DNA of 64,000 nucleotides from JAOTZA01 sp965224065. Lineage in GTDB: Bacteria > Acidobacteriota > Thermoanaerobaculia > Multivoradales > JAHEKO01. The notes under the pieces are model-generated. The model saw nothing but the letters and a program-made list of their open reading frames with translations. It had not been told where the DNA came from and ran no database searches. The stretch covers positions 372,001 through 436,000 of the forward strand of contig CBDCYF010000005.1 in the NCBI GenBank assembly GCA_965224065.1, written 5' to 3'. This document shows, one piece after another, positions 9,801 through 17,932 of this stretch (positions are counted from its first letter, which is position 1; every line of letters starts with the position of its first letter). The translations under genes and the position numbers were made by a program.

Positions 9801-9950
9801 TTAGTACCTAAGTAGACTGTTCCCTTTCCGTCGCAAACTGGGGCAGCGCTTCTGCTTGCTTCCCTGACAGACGCGGCAGAGTTTGGGCTGAGTGCAGTTG
9901 CATCGAATCTTCCTCCGGCCCTTGCAGCGTGGGCACGTGACATAAGGCAT
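9801..9950 (-). CDS. Small zinc-ribbon protein with CxxCxG motifs
   Basis: 49 residues starting at the ATG at 9950, which has a good ribosome-binding site (AAAGGAG, 6 bases away). The longer open frame up to 10130 has no comparable signal. The sequence shows CPRCKG, CNC and CRVCQG, followed by a Cys and basic residues. This resembles the DnaJ cysteine-rich zinc-binding repeat, truncated. Probably a metal-binding adaptor or chaperone fragment; function unknown. Divergent from the gene at 10143. Confidence 0.55.
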   Translation of the reverse strand: MPYVTCPRCKGRRKIRCNCTQPKLCRVCQGSKQKRCPSLRRKGNSLLRY

Positions 9951-10142
9951 TGATGACTCCTTTGATCTGCCGTTTATAATAGCGGAAACTTGCGCAGAGA
10001 AAGATGCTCTTGCGGTGGATAGCCTATTGCCCGCTTTCAGAAGGGCGTGCACGGAGCAGTGCAAACGCAGAGAGCGGGCTGACGGGAGCGCTGGGGCGAC
10101 TCGATGTGGGACAACGCTACGCCTTAACACGGGAGGTCTGAC

Positions 10143-10739
10143 ATGGCTGATGTTCAGGAAGTGAAGCTGCCACTCGAGAGTTTCGAGACGTTCAAAGCCA
10201 TCTTCTTCTCCAAGTCAGAGCTCTCGGAAGCGGGCGCAGACCTCAAAGCCGAGAAGGGAGGAGGCTGGAAAGGCGCGGTCGGTGCACAACTTGCTCTGGG
10301 TAAGACGTCATCCATCAAGGACCCAGCGTTTCTAGAAGACCTGAAAGGGCGGCTCGCTCGTCACGGACTCGATTCAGAGCTCACCAGGTTCTCAGGCGGG
10401 TACGTCACGCAGGAAGATGGGAGTTTGCAACTCGACCTGGGAGTGAGGTTTCAGCATCCTAACCTCCTCTATCGGATCTTCATGGAGGAGCACGTCGTCG
10501 TTCCCATTCGCCTCAAATGCCGGCGTGACGAAGAAGGCGTCACACTTACTGCGGAGCAGCCGTTCGAGAAGACTGTAGGGTGCGTGGGCTGCCTCGTTAC
10601 AGTCGTAGCTTTCGCAGCCTTTATCGTCCCAGGCATAGTGGTTCTCTACGTGACAGGCCTAACCAAGGCGGCCAGGAGAAACGCCCGTGCAGCGGTCTTC
10701 GAGGGACTTCAGGATCGACTTGTGCAAGCGCGGACTTAG
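10143..10739 (+). CDS. Hypothetical protein with C-terminal membrane segment
   Basis: 198 residues; ATG with GGGAGG eight bases upstream. The first ~140 residues look like a mixed alpha/beta soluble domain with no motif I recognise. Residues about 145-175 are hydrophobic (CVGCLVTVVAFAAFIVPGIVVLYV) and form one or two membrane passes with a short basic tail. Orientation with the bulk in the cytoplasm is inferred. A 30-base piece of its coding sequence (10414-10443) recurs downstream at 11003-11032. Confidence 0.55.
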   Translation: MADVQEVKLPLESFETFKAIFFSKSELSEAGADLKAEKGGGWKGAVGAQLALGKTSSIKDPAFLEDLKGRLARHGLDSELTRFSGGYVTQEDGSLQLDLGVRFQHPNLLYRIFMEEHVVVPIRLKCRRDEEGVTLTAEQPFEKTVGCVGCLVTVVAFAAFIVPGIVVLYVTGLTKAARRNARAAVFEGLQDRLVQART

Positions 10740-10923
10740 TGTGACCGGGGGCGAGCTGCACAGGGGCCGCAATCTGGAACTGCGCCAGTTTCGTGGGCAT
10801 CGAGTTGGCTCCTCGGCCCTCGACTGGCCCCTCTCCCGGGGCCCTGCGATTCAGAAGTGCTGGAGCCAGCTCAGCAGCGCCGAGCCTTAGAAGCGAGGGA
10901 CCGGAGGGGTCGTAGGACCGAAG

Positions 10924-10946
10924 ACTTGCTGAATGACTGGCAAGCG
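10924..10946 (+). repeat. Direct repeat, right copy
   Basis: Matches 5778-5800 at 20 of 23 bases (shared core AATGACTGGCAAGC). The bases just after are loosely similar as well (GTGCTGAGAA versus TGGCCCGAGAA). Confidence 0.4.
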
Positions 10947-11002
10947 TGCTGAGAATCTGGAATCCGAGTCCCCGACGGCCTTGGGCGACTGCGAGGGTCG
11001 GA

Positions 11003-11032
11003 AAGATGGGAGTCCGCAACTCGACCTGGGAG
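11003..11032 (+). repeat. Near-copy of a segment of the gene at 10143-10739
   Basis: Thirty bases beginning AAGATGGGAGTCCGCAACTC match 10414-10443 at 28 positions. Flanking sequence does not match, so only a fragment was duplicated or the rest has decayed. Confidence 0.5.
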
Positions 11033-11201
11033 GATTGCCGACAAAGACGAGTCTCTCACTTGTCGCTCCGCAGCTGATCGTGTTCCCCATGTGACGAGGA
11101 CGACTCCGTACCGAGGTCTTTGCTTCATATCTCGGGGTGGTGCTGGCGAATGTTGAAACGCGGCCACAGTGCCAACCTCGTTCGGTGTGGGGCGAAGTCC
11201 G

Positions 11202-12446
11202 TTAGTCAGAGTCTGCGCAGATGACGCTCGCGATGAGTTGCTCGGATTCTGTGCCCCCGCTGAGATTGGTCATTACGCAAGTCCATCCGTTTGTGGGGCC
11301 AAGGTCGGGAGTGTTGGTGGCGATTGCGAACGGTGATGCCGTTGGAACGGAACAGCCTCCGCCGAGTACCTTCTTGGTAGTGGAAGAACAAAAGACCTGG
11401 AGAACAAAGAACTCACCCGGGGCCAGAGTCTGGCTGGCCGAGATGTCGACGTCTGTCTCGTATCCTCTGATGCCCGCGTCGGGGGCACAACCTTGGGCGT
11501 TCCCGGCACCATCGACACCCGCAGCAAACTCGCCGGTGGTGCGATTGGTGCCATCGGCCGCCAGCGACACCGCGGTCACGGAAGTGAGGCCCGAGCCGTC
11601 GCCGTCAAAACCAGCAGCGGTCACAATACCGGCACTGTCAAGGCTGAATAATTCAACGCCGTCGTTGAGACCCCTGAGAATGTCGCCCCCCGCCACATTG
11701 TTGAAGACGCCGGCAGCACCAAAGGCGCTCGCGACCTGCCCGGCGACACCGATAGTGTTGCCTACGCCTGCAGTGGACTCTCCAACTACGCCGGCAGAGT
11801 TATCGTCTTCGCTGTACGACAGCCCATGGACACCGAAAGTGATGCCCGTCCCATCCGCCACTTCACTCTGGACGCCGACCTTGTCCGGCGTGGCGATGAA
11901 CTCGGGAACCGCCGGCGGATCGGAGAAAGGCGGCCGCCCCTGAGCCCGAGGCTCCCTCGTTGGGGCCGGGGTCTGGCCAGGGTTGACCACTTGATCTGCT
12001 GGTTTCCTCACATACGCACGCACGATGGCAAGAGCCGACCGGAGTTCGTCTTCATTAGGGCGGGCGGTCACCTGGAACAGGCTCGGTAGAGACCACCGCG
12101 TCACACTCGTACGGCTTACTGCACCGACCGACCATGCATAGCGCTCGCCCGCTTCGAGGCACCGATCAAGCGATGGTGTCCAGCTATCGGCCGAGCCGGG
12201 CACGTTGGTTGCCACAATCGGCTGGGATCCGCCAGACCTATCGCCGGTCACTCTGTAGACGATGATATCGAAGGAATCCGCTTTCTCGCTGAAGCCCCAA
12301 CTGAAGGTCGGACATTGACCCGCAATAGAAGTAAAGCCACCAGGGTCTCCAGGTGAAACGGCAACAGGGCCGTGAGTCTCCGCCGGCAGCAGGACGGCGC
12401 CAAAGTGCACTAGGCCAAGGACTACGACAGGGGTTCCTCTTTTCAT
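11202..12446 (-). CDS. Secreted hypothetical protein, fibre/adhesin-like composition
   Basis: 414 residues with an N-terminal signal-like segment (TPVVVLGLVHFGAVLLPAETHG). Residues about 25-130 resemble a fibronectin-type or purple-acid-phosphatase-like beta sandwich (CPTFSWGFSEKADSFDIIVYRV...YAWSVGAVS). The middle is Gly/Ala/Val-rich with repeated short motifs (GVVGESTAGVGNTIGVAGQV, DGDGSGLTSVTAVSLAADGT) as in tail-fibre or trimeric surface proteins. The C-terminus contains paired cysteines (QGCAPDAG, VFCSST, GGCSV, WTCVM). Probably an extracellular surface protein; no catalytic motif. Monocistronic, facing away from the importer cassette. Confidence 0.6.
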   Translation of the reverse strand: MKRGTPVVVLGLVHFGAVLLPAETHGPVAVSPGDPGGFTSIAGQCPTFSWGFSEKADSFDIIVYRVTGDRSGGSQPIVATNVPGSADSWTPSLDRCLEAGERYAWSVGAVSRTSVTRWSLPSLFQVTARPNEDELRSALAIVRAYVRKPADQVVNPGQTPAPTREPRAQGRPPFSDPPAVPEFIATPDKVGVQSEVADGTGITFGVHGLSYSEDDNSAGVVGESTAGVGNTIGVAGQVASAFGAAGVFNNVAGGDILRGLNDGVELFSLDSAGIVTAAGFDGDGSGLTSVTAVSLAADGTNRTTGEFAAGVDGAGNAQGCAPDAGIRGYETDVDISASQTLAPGEFFVLQVFCSSTTKKVLGGGCSVPTASPFAIATNTPDLGPTNGWTCVMTNLSGGTESEQLIASVICADSD

Positions 12447-12999
12447 GGGACGTGCGTTCCTTTCAAGATGGGCTGCCTCGGGCGGCGAGAGGGCTAAATC
12501 TCTACTCTGAGATGTTGCCTCCTAGCGTTCCGTGACCGGATTCCTAGCCGCCTGCGGAGCGGTACTCAGACTGCATCTAGACTTGTGAATTGAGGCTATC
12601 AGATGTTCCCAAGGTCAGGTCCCAGGGCAGCTGTAGCTGGTGCCCGGATCGTCGGCTCCCGCACGTGCACCTCCGGGTGGAAGTTGAGCACACCCAGAAC
12701 TCTTGTAGTGACTGTCTAGCGGTCGGCTGCCCCGGTCCCCTGTGGTCTCAATCTGGGGAGCAGGTCAGAATCAAGGAACGCTAGTGACCTTGTGCTTCTC
12801 AGGGCGGCCAGGCGATAATGAGCAAGTCTACTCCGTACCCAAGCTTTGCAGGGAAGGCCGTCTTGAAGTAATGCAGGTGAGCACGGGCAGAGAGAACTGA
12901 CTCCGCTTGTCAATCTGATGAACATAGATGAGTGTTGTGTGACCAGAGTTTTGCCAATAACTAACCAGTCGTGCTCAACTCGCCTCTGAGGGCCTTGCT
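12447..12999. other. Intergenic region with IS-end relic
   Basis: 553 bases between divergent genes. The only recognisable element is an IS3-type right terminus at 12742-12767. Promoters for both flanking transcription units must lie here, but I cannot place them with confidence. Confidence 0.5.
12742..12767 (+). repeat. Solo IS terminus related to the flanking IS copies
   Basis: The 26 bases ending CTGGGGAGCAGGTCA match the right end of the 1278-bp IS (…CTGGGGAGCACGTCA) at 23 of 26 positions. Sequence on either side is not IS-like, so this is a relic of a related element. Confidence 0.6.
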
Positions 13000-13848
13000 T
13001 TGCTTCACGAGTACTTGCTACCAACGGTTGGAATAGCGTTGGTTGCTGCCGGCTTCTCGATAATGATTCGGGCGACCGGCATTCTGCCTCTTGAGCGAGT
13101 GGTCTTTGCGGTGGGCCTCGTCGTTGCCCAAGCTGAGATTTCCAGGCCGGACTCAGCAGCTGATTGGGTTCGGCCGCTCCTGCTGTGGTCTCTCTTGGCC
13201 CTAGTGGTTGGATTCTTGTTGGTTGGCCCCTATCGAGGCTTTCGTCTCGCTCGGGGAGGAGAGACGACGGCTTTGGTCATGAGCTTTGCGCTAATGAACG
13301 GTTTGTTGGTCTTTGCCCAACGAAGCTCGGGAGGGAGATCAGTTCCAACAAGGGTAAGTACGCTCGCTGTGCTTTTGGTGTTGGCTTCGGTGGCTGTCTT
13401 TGTCGGAAGCGGGAGCTTCCTTCGGTGGTCCGGAGCTGGCGCAGCCGTTAGGCTTGCTCGTGACTGCGGTGACTACCTCTCGAGTTTTGGCGTCTCGCCC
13501 CGGAGGGTTTGGCTTCGAACTGATGTTTTGTCAATTCTCCTGATGTGTTTAGGGTTTGCCACCTTCGCCGCAAGCCAGGACAACTTCTCAATGGGGCGGT
13601 TCGAGAAAGTGCTCATTCCTGCTTTTGGGATAGCGCTGGCAAGCCGGACTCTGAACTTCTTTTCCATCCTGACACTTTCGTTGGTGATGGTCATCTCCCA
13701 GAAAGCGCTCTTTCAGTTGTTTGGGAATGCCGTCTTGGATCGCGCTTACCAGAGTGGCGTGTTTGTGCTTGTCATTCTCCTAGGCTTAGCCCTGTCACGG
13801 CCGGCGTCGTCCCGGCCAGTGCGCTTACTTAAGAGGCTTCTGACATGA
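13000..13848 (+). CDS. LivH-like ABC importer permease
   Basis: 282 residues with about eight hydrophobic segments. The C-terminal part (AAVRLARDCGDYLSSFGVSPRRVWLRTDVLSILL, in two pieces around residue 150-185) matches the coupling-loop region of LivH-type permeases. There, 'A...A..LGI...RV' is followed by two membrane helices. Start is a TTG at 13000 after GAGGG. The next gene overlaps by four bases. Strongly diverged from standard LivH, but the company of a second permease, two ATPases and a lipoprotein binding protein supports the call. Substrate unknown. Confidence 0.7.
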   Translation: MLHEYLLPTVGIALVAAGFSIMIRATGILPLERVVFAVGLVVAQAEISRPDSAADWVRPLLLWSLLALVVGFLLVGPYRGFRLARGGETTALVMSFALMNGLLVFAQRSSGGRSVPTRVSTLAVLLVLASVAVFVGSGSFLRWSGAGAAVRLARDCGDYLSSFGVSPRRVWLRTDVLSILLMCLGFATFAASQDNFSMGRFEKVLIPAFGIALASRTLNFFSILTLSLVMVISQKALFQLFGNAVLDRAYQSGVFVLVILLGLALSRPASSRPVRLLKRLLT

Positions 13849-14699
13849 GGGTGCTGGTGGAGTACGCAGCCCTTGCGCTTGCTCCTTTAGCGTGCGCGCC
13901 GATCCAGTACCTCTACATGAAGTCGGGCGACCGATACGATCTCGGGGCACCATTTGGGATTGCCACTGGTTTCTTGATCTCTGGGTCCCTACTAGGGACT
14001 CGGGGCTCAGTCCCGTGGCCGCAGTTGGCCACAACACTGCTCGTGGCCCTGGCTGGCTTGTTTGCTGTGCGCGTGATTGTCCTCGCATACGGAGGGGCGG
14101 TCCATTTCACAGTCATAAGCCTCGCTCAGATGTGGGCAATCGTACCCGTTCTCCAGTACTTACTGGGTCGTGAGGGCCTTTACGGAGGGGCGTACCTTGG
14201 GACGCCGAGCATGATTCCCCTCTCGATTCTTCTGGCTCTTGCAGCCAATCTCCTTTGTGCGATAGTGCTGCAGCTATGGCGCCTCGATACTCGTCTCCGG
14301 GCGCTTACTGAGAACGCCGAGGTCTATTCAATACTGATGGGTTCCAGGCTGGGAGCGGCGTTCAAAATCGAAGTGGTTTCGGTGGCTTGCTATCTGGCGT
14401 GTGGCGTGCTTCTTGGTTTCTCTAGAAACAACCTGTCTGCAGCAGATTTTGGTCGAGAGGGTCTCTGGATAGTCCTCGGAGCTGCGCTGATACCCCAGTT
14501 CAGGGCAGGCGTCACCGGGGCTACTCGAAAGTACCTCTGGTTTATTCTCGCGCCCCTTGGTTGCGTGGTTTTTCGGGGGATGATTAGGGCGACACTTCAT
14601 GCGGGTGCTGCGGAAGGGGCGGCGTATGTGCTCTTAGCAGCCGCACTCGGATTTACGGCATGGCGGGATCAATCTGTTGTCCGAACGCGTAGAACTTAG
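13845..14699 (+). CDS. LivM-like ABC importer permease
   Basis: 284 residues with about eight hydrophobic segments. A LivM-type cytoplasmic coupling region appears at residues about 152-180 (LRALTENAEVYSILMGSRLG), then helices VVSVACYLACGVLLGF and EGLWIVLGAALIP. ATG start overlaps the stop of the previous gene (ATGA). Together with 13000-13848 it should make the membrane channel of a heterodimeric importer. Sequence divergence is high and the usual LivM N-terminal motifs are not obvious. Confidence 0.68.
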   Translation: MRVLVEYAALALAPLACAPIQYLYMKSGDRYDLGAPFGIATGFLISGSLLGTRGSVPWPQLATTLLVALAGLFAVRVIVLAYGGAVHFTVISLAQMWAIVPVLQYLLGREGLYGGAYLGTPSMIPLSILLALAANLLCAIVLQLWRLDTRLRALTENAEVYSILMGSRLGAAFKIEVVSVACYLACGVLLGFSRNNLSAADFGREGLWIVLGAALIPQFRAGVTGATRKYLWFILAPLGCVVFRGMIRATLHAGAAEGAAYVLLAAALGFTAWRDQSVVRTRRT

Positions 14700-15267
14700 G
14701 GTCAGAAGCTTGGTAGTTTGCCACGAGGGGACGGCTGTCTGTGAGCCCGTTTGTTTCAAAGTCAAGACCGGAGAGATATTCAGGCTCAGCGGTGATAACG
14801 GAGCGGGGAAATCAACGATCTTGCGATCGATCTGTGCACTTCATCGCCACTGGCATGGGGAGATTCTCCTAGGAGGCACTCCGAGCTTGAAGTGCCAAGG
14901 TCCTAGTCCGTTTCCATCGCTCACCCTTGCAGAGGCGATTGCCTTGCTTCGGAGATCAGACGAGCAACAGGCACAGCGAGTGTGCGAAAGACTCGATCTC
15001 TTGCGCCTGTTAAGTACCCCGATGGGTCTCCTGTCGGGTGGAGAGAGCCAACGTGCGGCGTTGGCTTTGGCTGTGGTTGGGCGACATGACCTGTTGCTCC
15101 TTGACGAGCCTTTTGCAGGCCTTGATTCGGAGTCTGCCATGGCCGTGGGTAACTACCTCAACACAACGCGATCGAATCGCGCTACGCTAATAGTCGAACA
15201 CAGACCAACTACGATGCTCAGAACAAGTGGAGAATGCTCTGTCGAAAGGACCGCAGATCACACTTAA
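14677..15267 (+). CDS. ABC importer ATPase (LivG-position), short
   Basis: 196 residues with all ATPase motifs: Walker A GDNGAGKST, signature LSGGESQR, Walker B LLLLDEP with D-loop AGLD, and H-loop VEHRP. LivG/LivF-type ATPases are normally about 235-255 residues. This one is reduced, with a compressed helical domain and essentially no C-terminal extension. TTG start at 14677, 23 bases inside the preceding gene. It energises the importer formed by the two upstream permeases. Confidence 0.82.
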   Translation: MSERVELRVRSLVVCHEGTAVCEPVCFKVKTGEIFRLSGDNGAGKSTILRSICALHRHWHGEILLGGTPSLKCQGPSPFPSLTLAEAIALLRRSDEQQAQRVCERLDLLRLLSTPMGLLSGGESQRAALALAVVGRHDLLLLDEPFAGLDSESAMAVGNYLNTTRSNRATLIVEHRPTTMLRTSGECSVERTADHT

Positions 15268-15877
15268 GAACTTAGGTATGAGAAGTCCCTCAGGCCCTCT
15301 CTTCGGAGGGCAGAGGATTACTTTCGCGTTTCGGAGTGGTGCTCTGAATCTCGTCAAGGGTAGCAATGGGGCGGGAAAGACTACTCTTGCGTCCGTTGTC
15401 GCCAAGAGGAACGCACGGGCCTTGCCTCCTGAACTGTCGTCCTGTGTGCATTGGGAGCCGAACCTCGCAGCTGAGGAAATCGGATATCTACCTCAGCATC
15501 TTCCTGGGATCCAAGACGTCAGGTTTCAGGGCATCCTCCGCTTGGCTTTCTCTTCTCCAGATTCGCGGGCTGGCTTTGAAGGTGCATTGGCGCCGCGCTT
15601 GAGACGAAGAAGGACCGGCCGAATCGGGGAACTGTCTGGTGGTGAGAGGCGACTGCTTCTGCTCTTGCTTCTCGCGGGGCAGCCCTGCAAGACGCTGGTC
15701 TTAGATGAGCCGATGGTTTCTCTTGATGGCCAGGCTAGGGGGACTGCGACAGCTCTTGTCGATCAACTAGTTGCCGAGGGCAGACTGATAATAGCCGTTA
15801 GCCATGATGACAATTGGACGACGCAACTCGCGGCTCGAGTGAAGACGCTCGACGTGAGGAGCTTCAAGGAGAATTAG
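15227..15877 (+). CDS. ABC importer ATPase (LivF-position)
   Basis: 216 residues: Walker A GSNGAGKTT (about residues 45-53), Q-loop YLPQHL, signature LSGGERR, Walker B TLVLDEP, D-loop SLDG, H-loop VSHDD. GTG start at 15227 overlaps the previous ATPase gene by 41 bases; translation is probably coupled. The segment between Q-loop and signature differs greatly from its partner ATPase, so the pair is a heterodimer and not a recent duplication. Confidence 0.82.
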   Translation: MENALSKGPQITLKNLGMRSPSGPLFGGQRITFAFRSGALNLVKGSNGAGKTTLASVVAKRNARALPPELSSCVHWEPNLAAEEIGYLPQHLPGIQDVRFQGILRLAFSSPDSRAGFEGALAPRLRRRRTGRIGELSGGERRLLLLLLLAGQPCKTLVLDEPMVSLDGQARGTATALVDQLVAEGRLIIAVSHDDNWTTQLAARVKTLDVRSFKEN

Positions 15878-15878
15878 C

Positions 15879-17009
15879 ATGTTGTTTTCTTCCCGAAGTC
15901 ACCGCGGTAGTTGGTCTCTTCTTCTTGTTCTGGTTGCTTGCTCTGGGCGGATCAACGATGATAGGTGCACACTGGTTGTCGCAAATCCTAAGACAGGTGA
16001 GCATGCAGCTATCGGTCGCGAGATCACCCGAGCAAGGCTGTTGGTAGAGGAGGAAATCGGGGGTGCCGCGGGGACGGTACGATTCAGAGAGATCGATACG
16101 TCCAGCACGCCGGCAGTCGCGCGAGCGGAGGTGTCGAGAGCAATCAGCAAGTGGAAGACACCACTCATCATCGGGAGCATAATCTCGGGGGAAACGAGAG
16201 AGTTTCTACCGTTGGCTCTTGAGACGGGCGTCAACGTCCTTGCGAACGGAGCCTCTGACCCTGGTATCCGTACTCTCCCATATAGGGAGGCGAGAGATGG
16301 CTTCTTCAGGAACTGGCCGTCGGATGACTTCGAGGGGCGAGCGATGGCTGACTACGTGTTGTCGACGAATCGCGCGAGTGCGCTTGTGGTCCTTCACGCA
16401 GACGACCCCTATGCCGCGGCGCTCGCTGGAGCTTTCTCGAAGTCTTTTTCCGCGAAGGGCGGAACCATCCTGGGCAAGGAGGTTTACCCTCTCGATCTCT
16501 CGAGCTTCGAGCAATTGGTCAGGCGGCAGCCAGTGGATGGACACGACGGGTATTACGTCATTGGCTTCCCACCTGATGTGGCTGCAATCTACAACACGGT
16601 CCGCCGGTTGCCGGAAACCATGGCACTTCCCATTTTCTCCGCAGCCGGGGCGAACACCGACGAGTTCTTCAAGCTCGCGACTCCGCCTGTCGACAACTTG
16701 TTCGTCACCGCGCCTGATGTCACTAAGTCCTCAGGACCATACTTTGAGTTTCGGAAGGATTACTTGGCTAGGTTCGACGGCGATGAACCGGATATCGTGA
16801 CGGCCACAACCTATGACGCGCTGAAGATCGGGTGGAAAGCCGTGGCCGAACGTGGCTGCGATGCGGAGGCAATTCGTGATTATCTGCATGGTGAAGAAGT
16901 CTTTGAAGGAACGACCGGTCCAACAGCGTTTGATGAAATGGGTGATGTATTCACAAAACCGGTAGTGGTCTACAACTACCAAGACGGACGCCGCTTAACC
17001 GCGGGCTAA
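15879..17009 (+). CDS. Periplasmic amino-acid-type substrate-binding lipoprotein (Peripla_BP_6-like)
   Basis: 376 residues. The signal peptide ends in a lipobox (LVLVAC, Cys about residue 21), so it should be lipid-anchored. The mature protein follows the two-lobed type I binding fold of LivK/LivJ: AEVSRAISKWKTPLIIGSII, then ANGASDPGIR, FFRNWPSDDFEGRAMADYV and ALVVLHADDPYAAALAGAF, with the C-terminal lobe ending FTKPVVVYNYQDGR. It starts one base after the stop of the ATPase gene. It captures the importer's ligand, which may be an amino acid or a similar small molecule; the ligand cannot be read from sequence. Confidence 0.82.
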   Translation: MLFSSRSHRGSWSLLLVLVACSGRINDDRCTLVVANPKTGEHAAIGREITRARLLVEEEIGGAAGTVRFREIDTSSTPAVARAEVSRAISKWKTPLIIGSIISGETREFLPLALETGVNVLANGASDPGIRTLPYREARDGFFRNWPSDDFEGRAMADYVLSTNRASALVVLHADDPYAAALAGAFSKSFSAKGGTILGKEVYPLDLSSFEQLVRRQPVDGHDGYYVIGFPPDVAAIYNTVRRLPETMALPIFSAAGANTDEFFKLATPPVDNLFVTAPDVTKSSGPYFEFRKDYLARFDGDEPDIVTATTYDALKIGWKAVAERGCDAEAIRDYLHGEEVFEGTTGPTAFDEMGDVFTKPVVVYNYQDGRRLTAG

Positions 17010-17029
17010 GTTGAGAAAGGCTTTCCGAG

Positions 17030-17932
17030 TTGAGCGGAGTGTCGGTCAAAGCGGTCCGGACAGACAGTGGAAAGACTCTGGTGGATCTTGCGGACTCGGC
17101 AAATCTCTATCTGACAGAGCGACAAGGCCGGCTTTACGAAGCTGCAATCGCCTCTGCGCGCTACCGAGAAGGGGTACTGGATCGGCTCTTGGAGGCCGAG
17201 CAAAGACTCCCGCATGTGTGGAAGGCTCTAGACGGCCCCCAACCGCGAACGATCGGCCTTGTCGACTGTGGCCCAGGGACGATCAAGGACGGGGACCTTC
17301 ACCTTGGATTGCTGGGAGCATCTACCCACATAGAAAGATACGTTATCGTCGATGTGAACCCCCATCTGCTGAAGACGGTGGCGGCTGCACTTGGAGAAAA
17401 GTACGCCGTTAGCGTTGCGAGAGTTCAGTCGAAGCTCGAAGACGTCCGACGACGTGACTTGCCCGTGCCAGAGGACCTCCCGGTATTGTTCCTGCTTGGG
17501 AGTACTTGTATGAACTTCGAAGAGGAAGCTTTGGCGTGGATGGTCAACAATCTGTGTCGATCAGGAGATTCCGTCTTTCTGGTTACGGTCACCAGGGACT
17601 CGGGTCTCGAGCCTTCGTGTGAGCTCCGGGCCTATCAGACACCAGAAGTGACTGAATTTGTTTTCGAACCTCTTCGGTTGCTCGGAGGGCTGAGGCGGGA
17701 TTTTGAGCCGGCTCTTTGCTGGGCGAATGGTCGCCTAGAGTTCAGGTTTCGGGTGCTGAACTCGGTCAGCTTAGCCGGTCTGCCAAAGCTCGTCGCGGAT
17801 GATGAGGTGATTACCGGCTTCTCTCGGAGGCCGTCCTGGGACGAGAATCAGGCATTCCTAGGCAAAGTCTTTCAGAAGGTAGAAGTGGTGCTGTGCGAGG
17901 GGGGCACGGCCGTAGGAATCGGAGTCTTGTAA
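17030..17932 (+). CDS. EgtD-like (Methyltransf_33) SAM-dependent methyltransferase
   Basis: 300 residues. The sequence follows the histidine-specific methyltransferase family: a nucleotide-binding core 'TIGLVDCGPGTIKDG', the acidic strand YVIVDVNPHLL (ribose-binding Asp), and the diagnostic LPVLFLLGSTCMNFEEEAL, which corresponds to 'LFLGSTIGNF' of EgtD. The C-terminal region (EFRFRVLNSV…) matches the family's second domain loosely. Probable reaction: methyl transfer to the amino group of an amino-acid-like substrate. No ergothioneine partner (EgtB) is in the window. TTG start at 17030, 20 bases after the binding-protein gene. Confidence 0.7.
   Translation: MSGVSVKAVRTDSGKTLVDLADSANLYLTERQGRLYEAAIASARYREGVLDRLLEAEQRLPHVWKALDGPQPRTIGLVDCGPGTIKDGDLHLGLLGASTHIERYVIVDVNPHLLKTVAAALGEKYAVSVARVQSKLEDVRRRDLPVPEDLPVLFLLGSTCMNFEEEALAWMVNNLCRSGDSVFLVTVTRDSGLEPSCELRAYQTPEVTEFVFEPLRLLGGLRRDFEPALCWANGRLEFRFRVLNSVSLAGLPKLVADDEVITGFSRRPSWDENQAFLGKVFQKVEVVLCEGGTAVGIGVL

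Larger units (their letters stand above)
10740..11201. other. Non-coding stretch with decayed repeats
   Basis: No gene supported. It holds the right copy of the 23-base direct repeat (10924-10946) and a 30-base near-copy of part of the preceding gene (11003-11032). It reads like duplicated and degraded sequence. Confidence 0.5.

Noticed and set aside
9801..10130. 109-residue version of the zinc-ribbon gene
   Set aside because: The upstream 60 codons lack a ribosome-binding site and read as non-coding, while the internal ATG at 9950 has a strong one.
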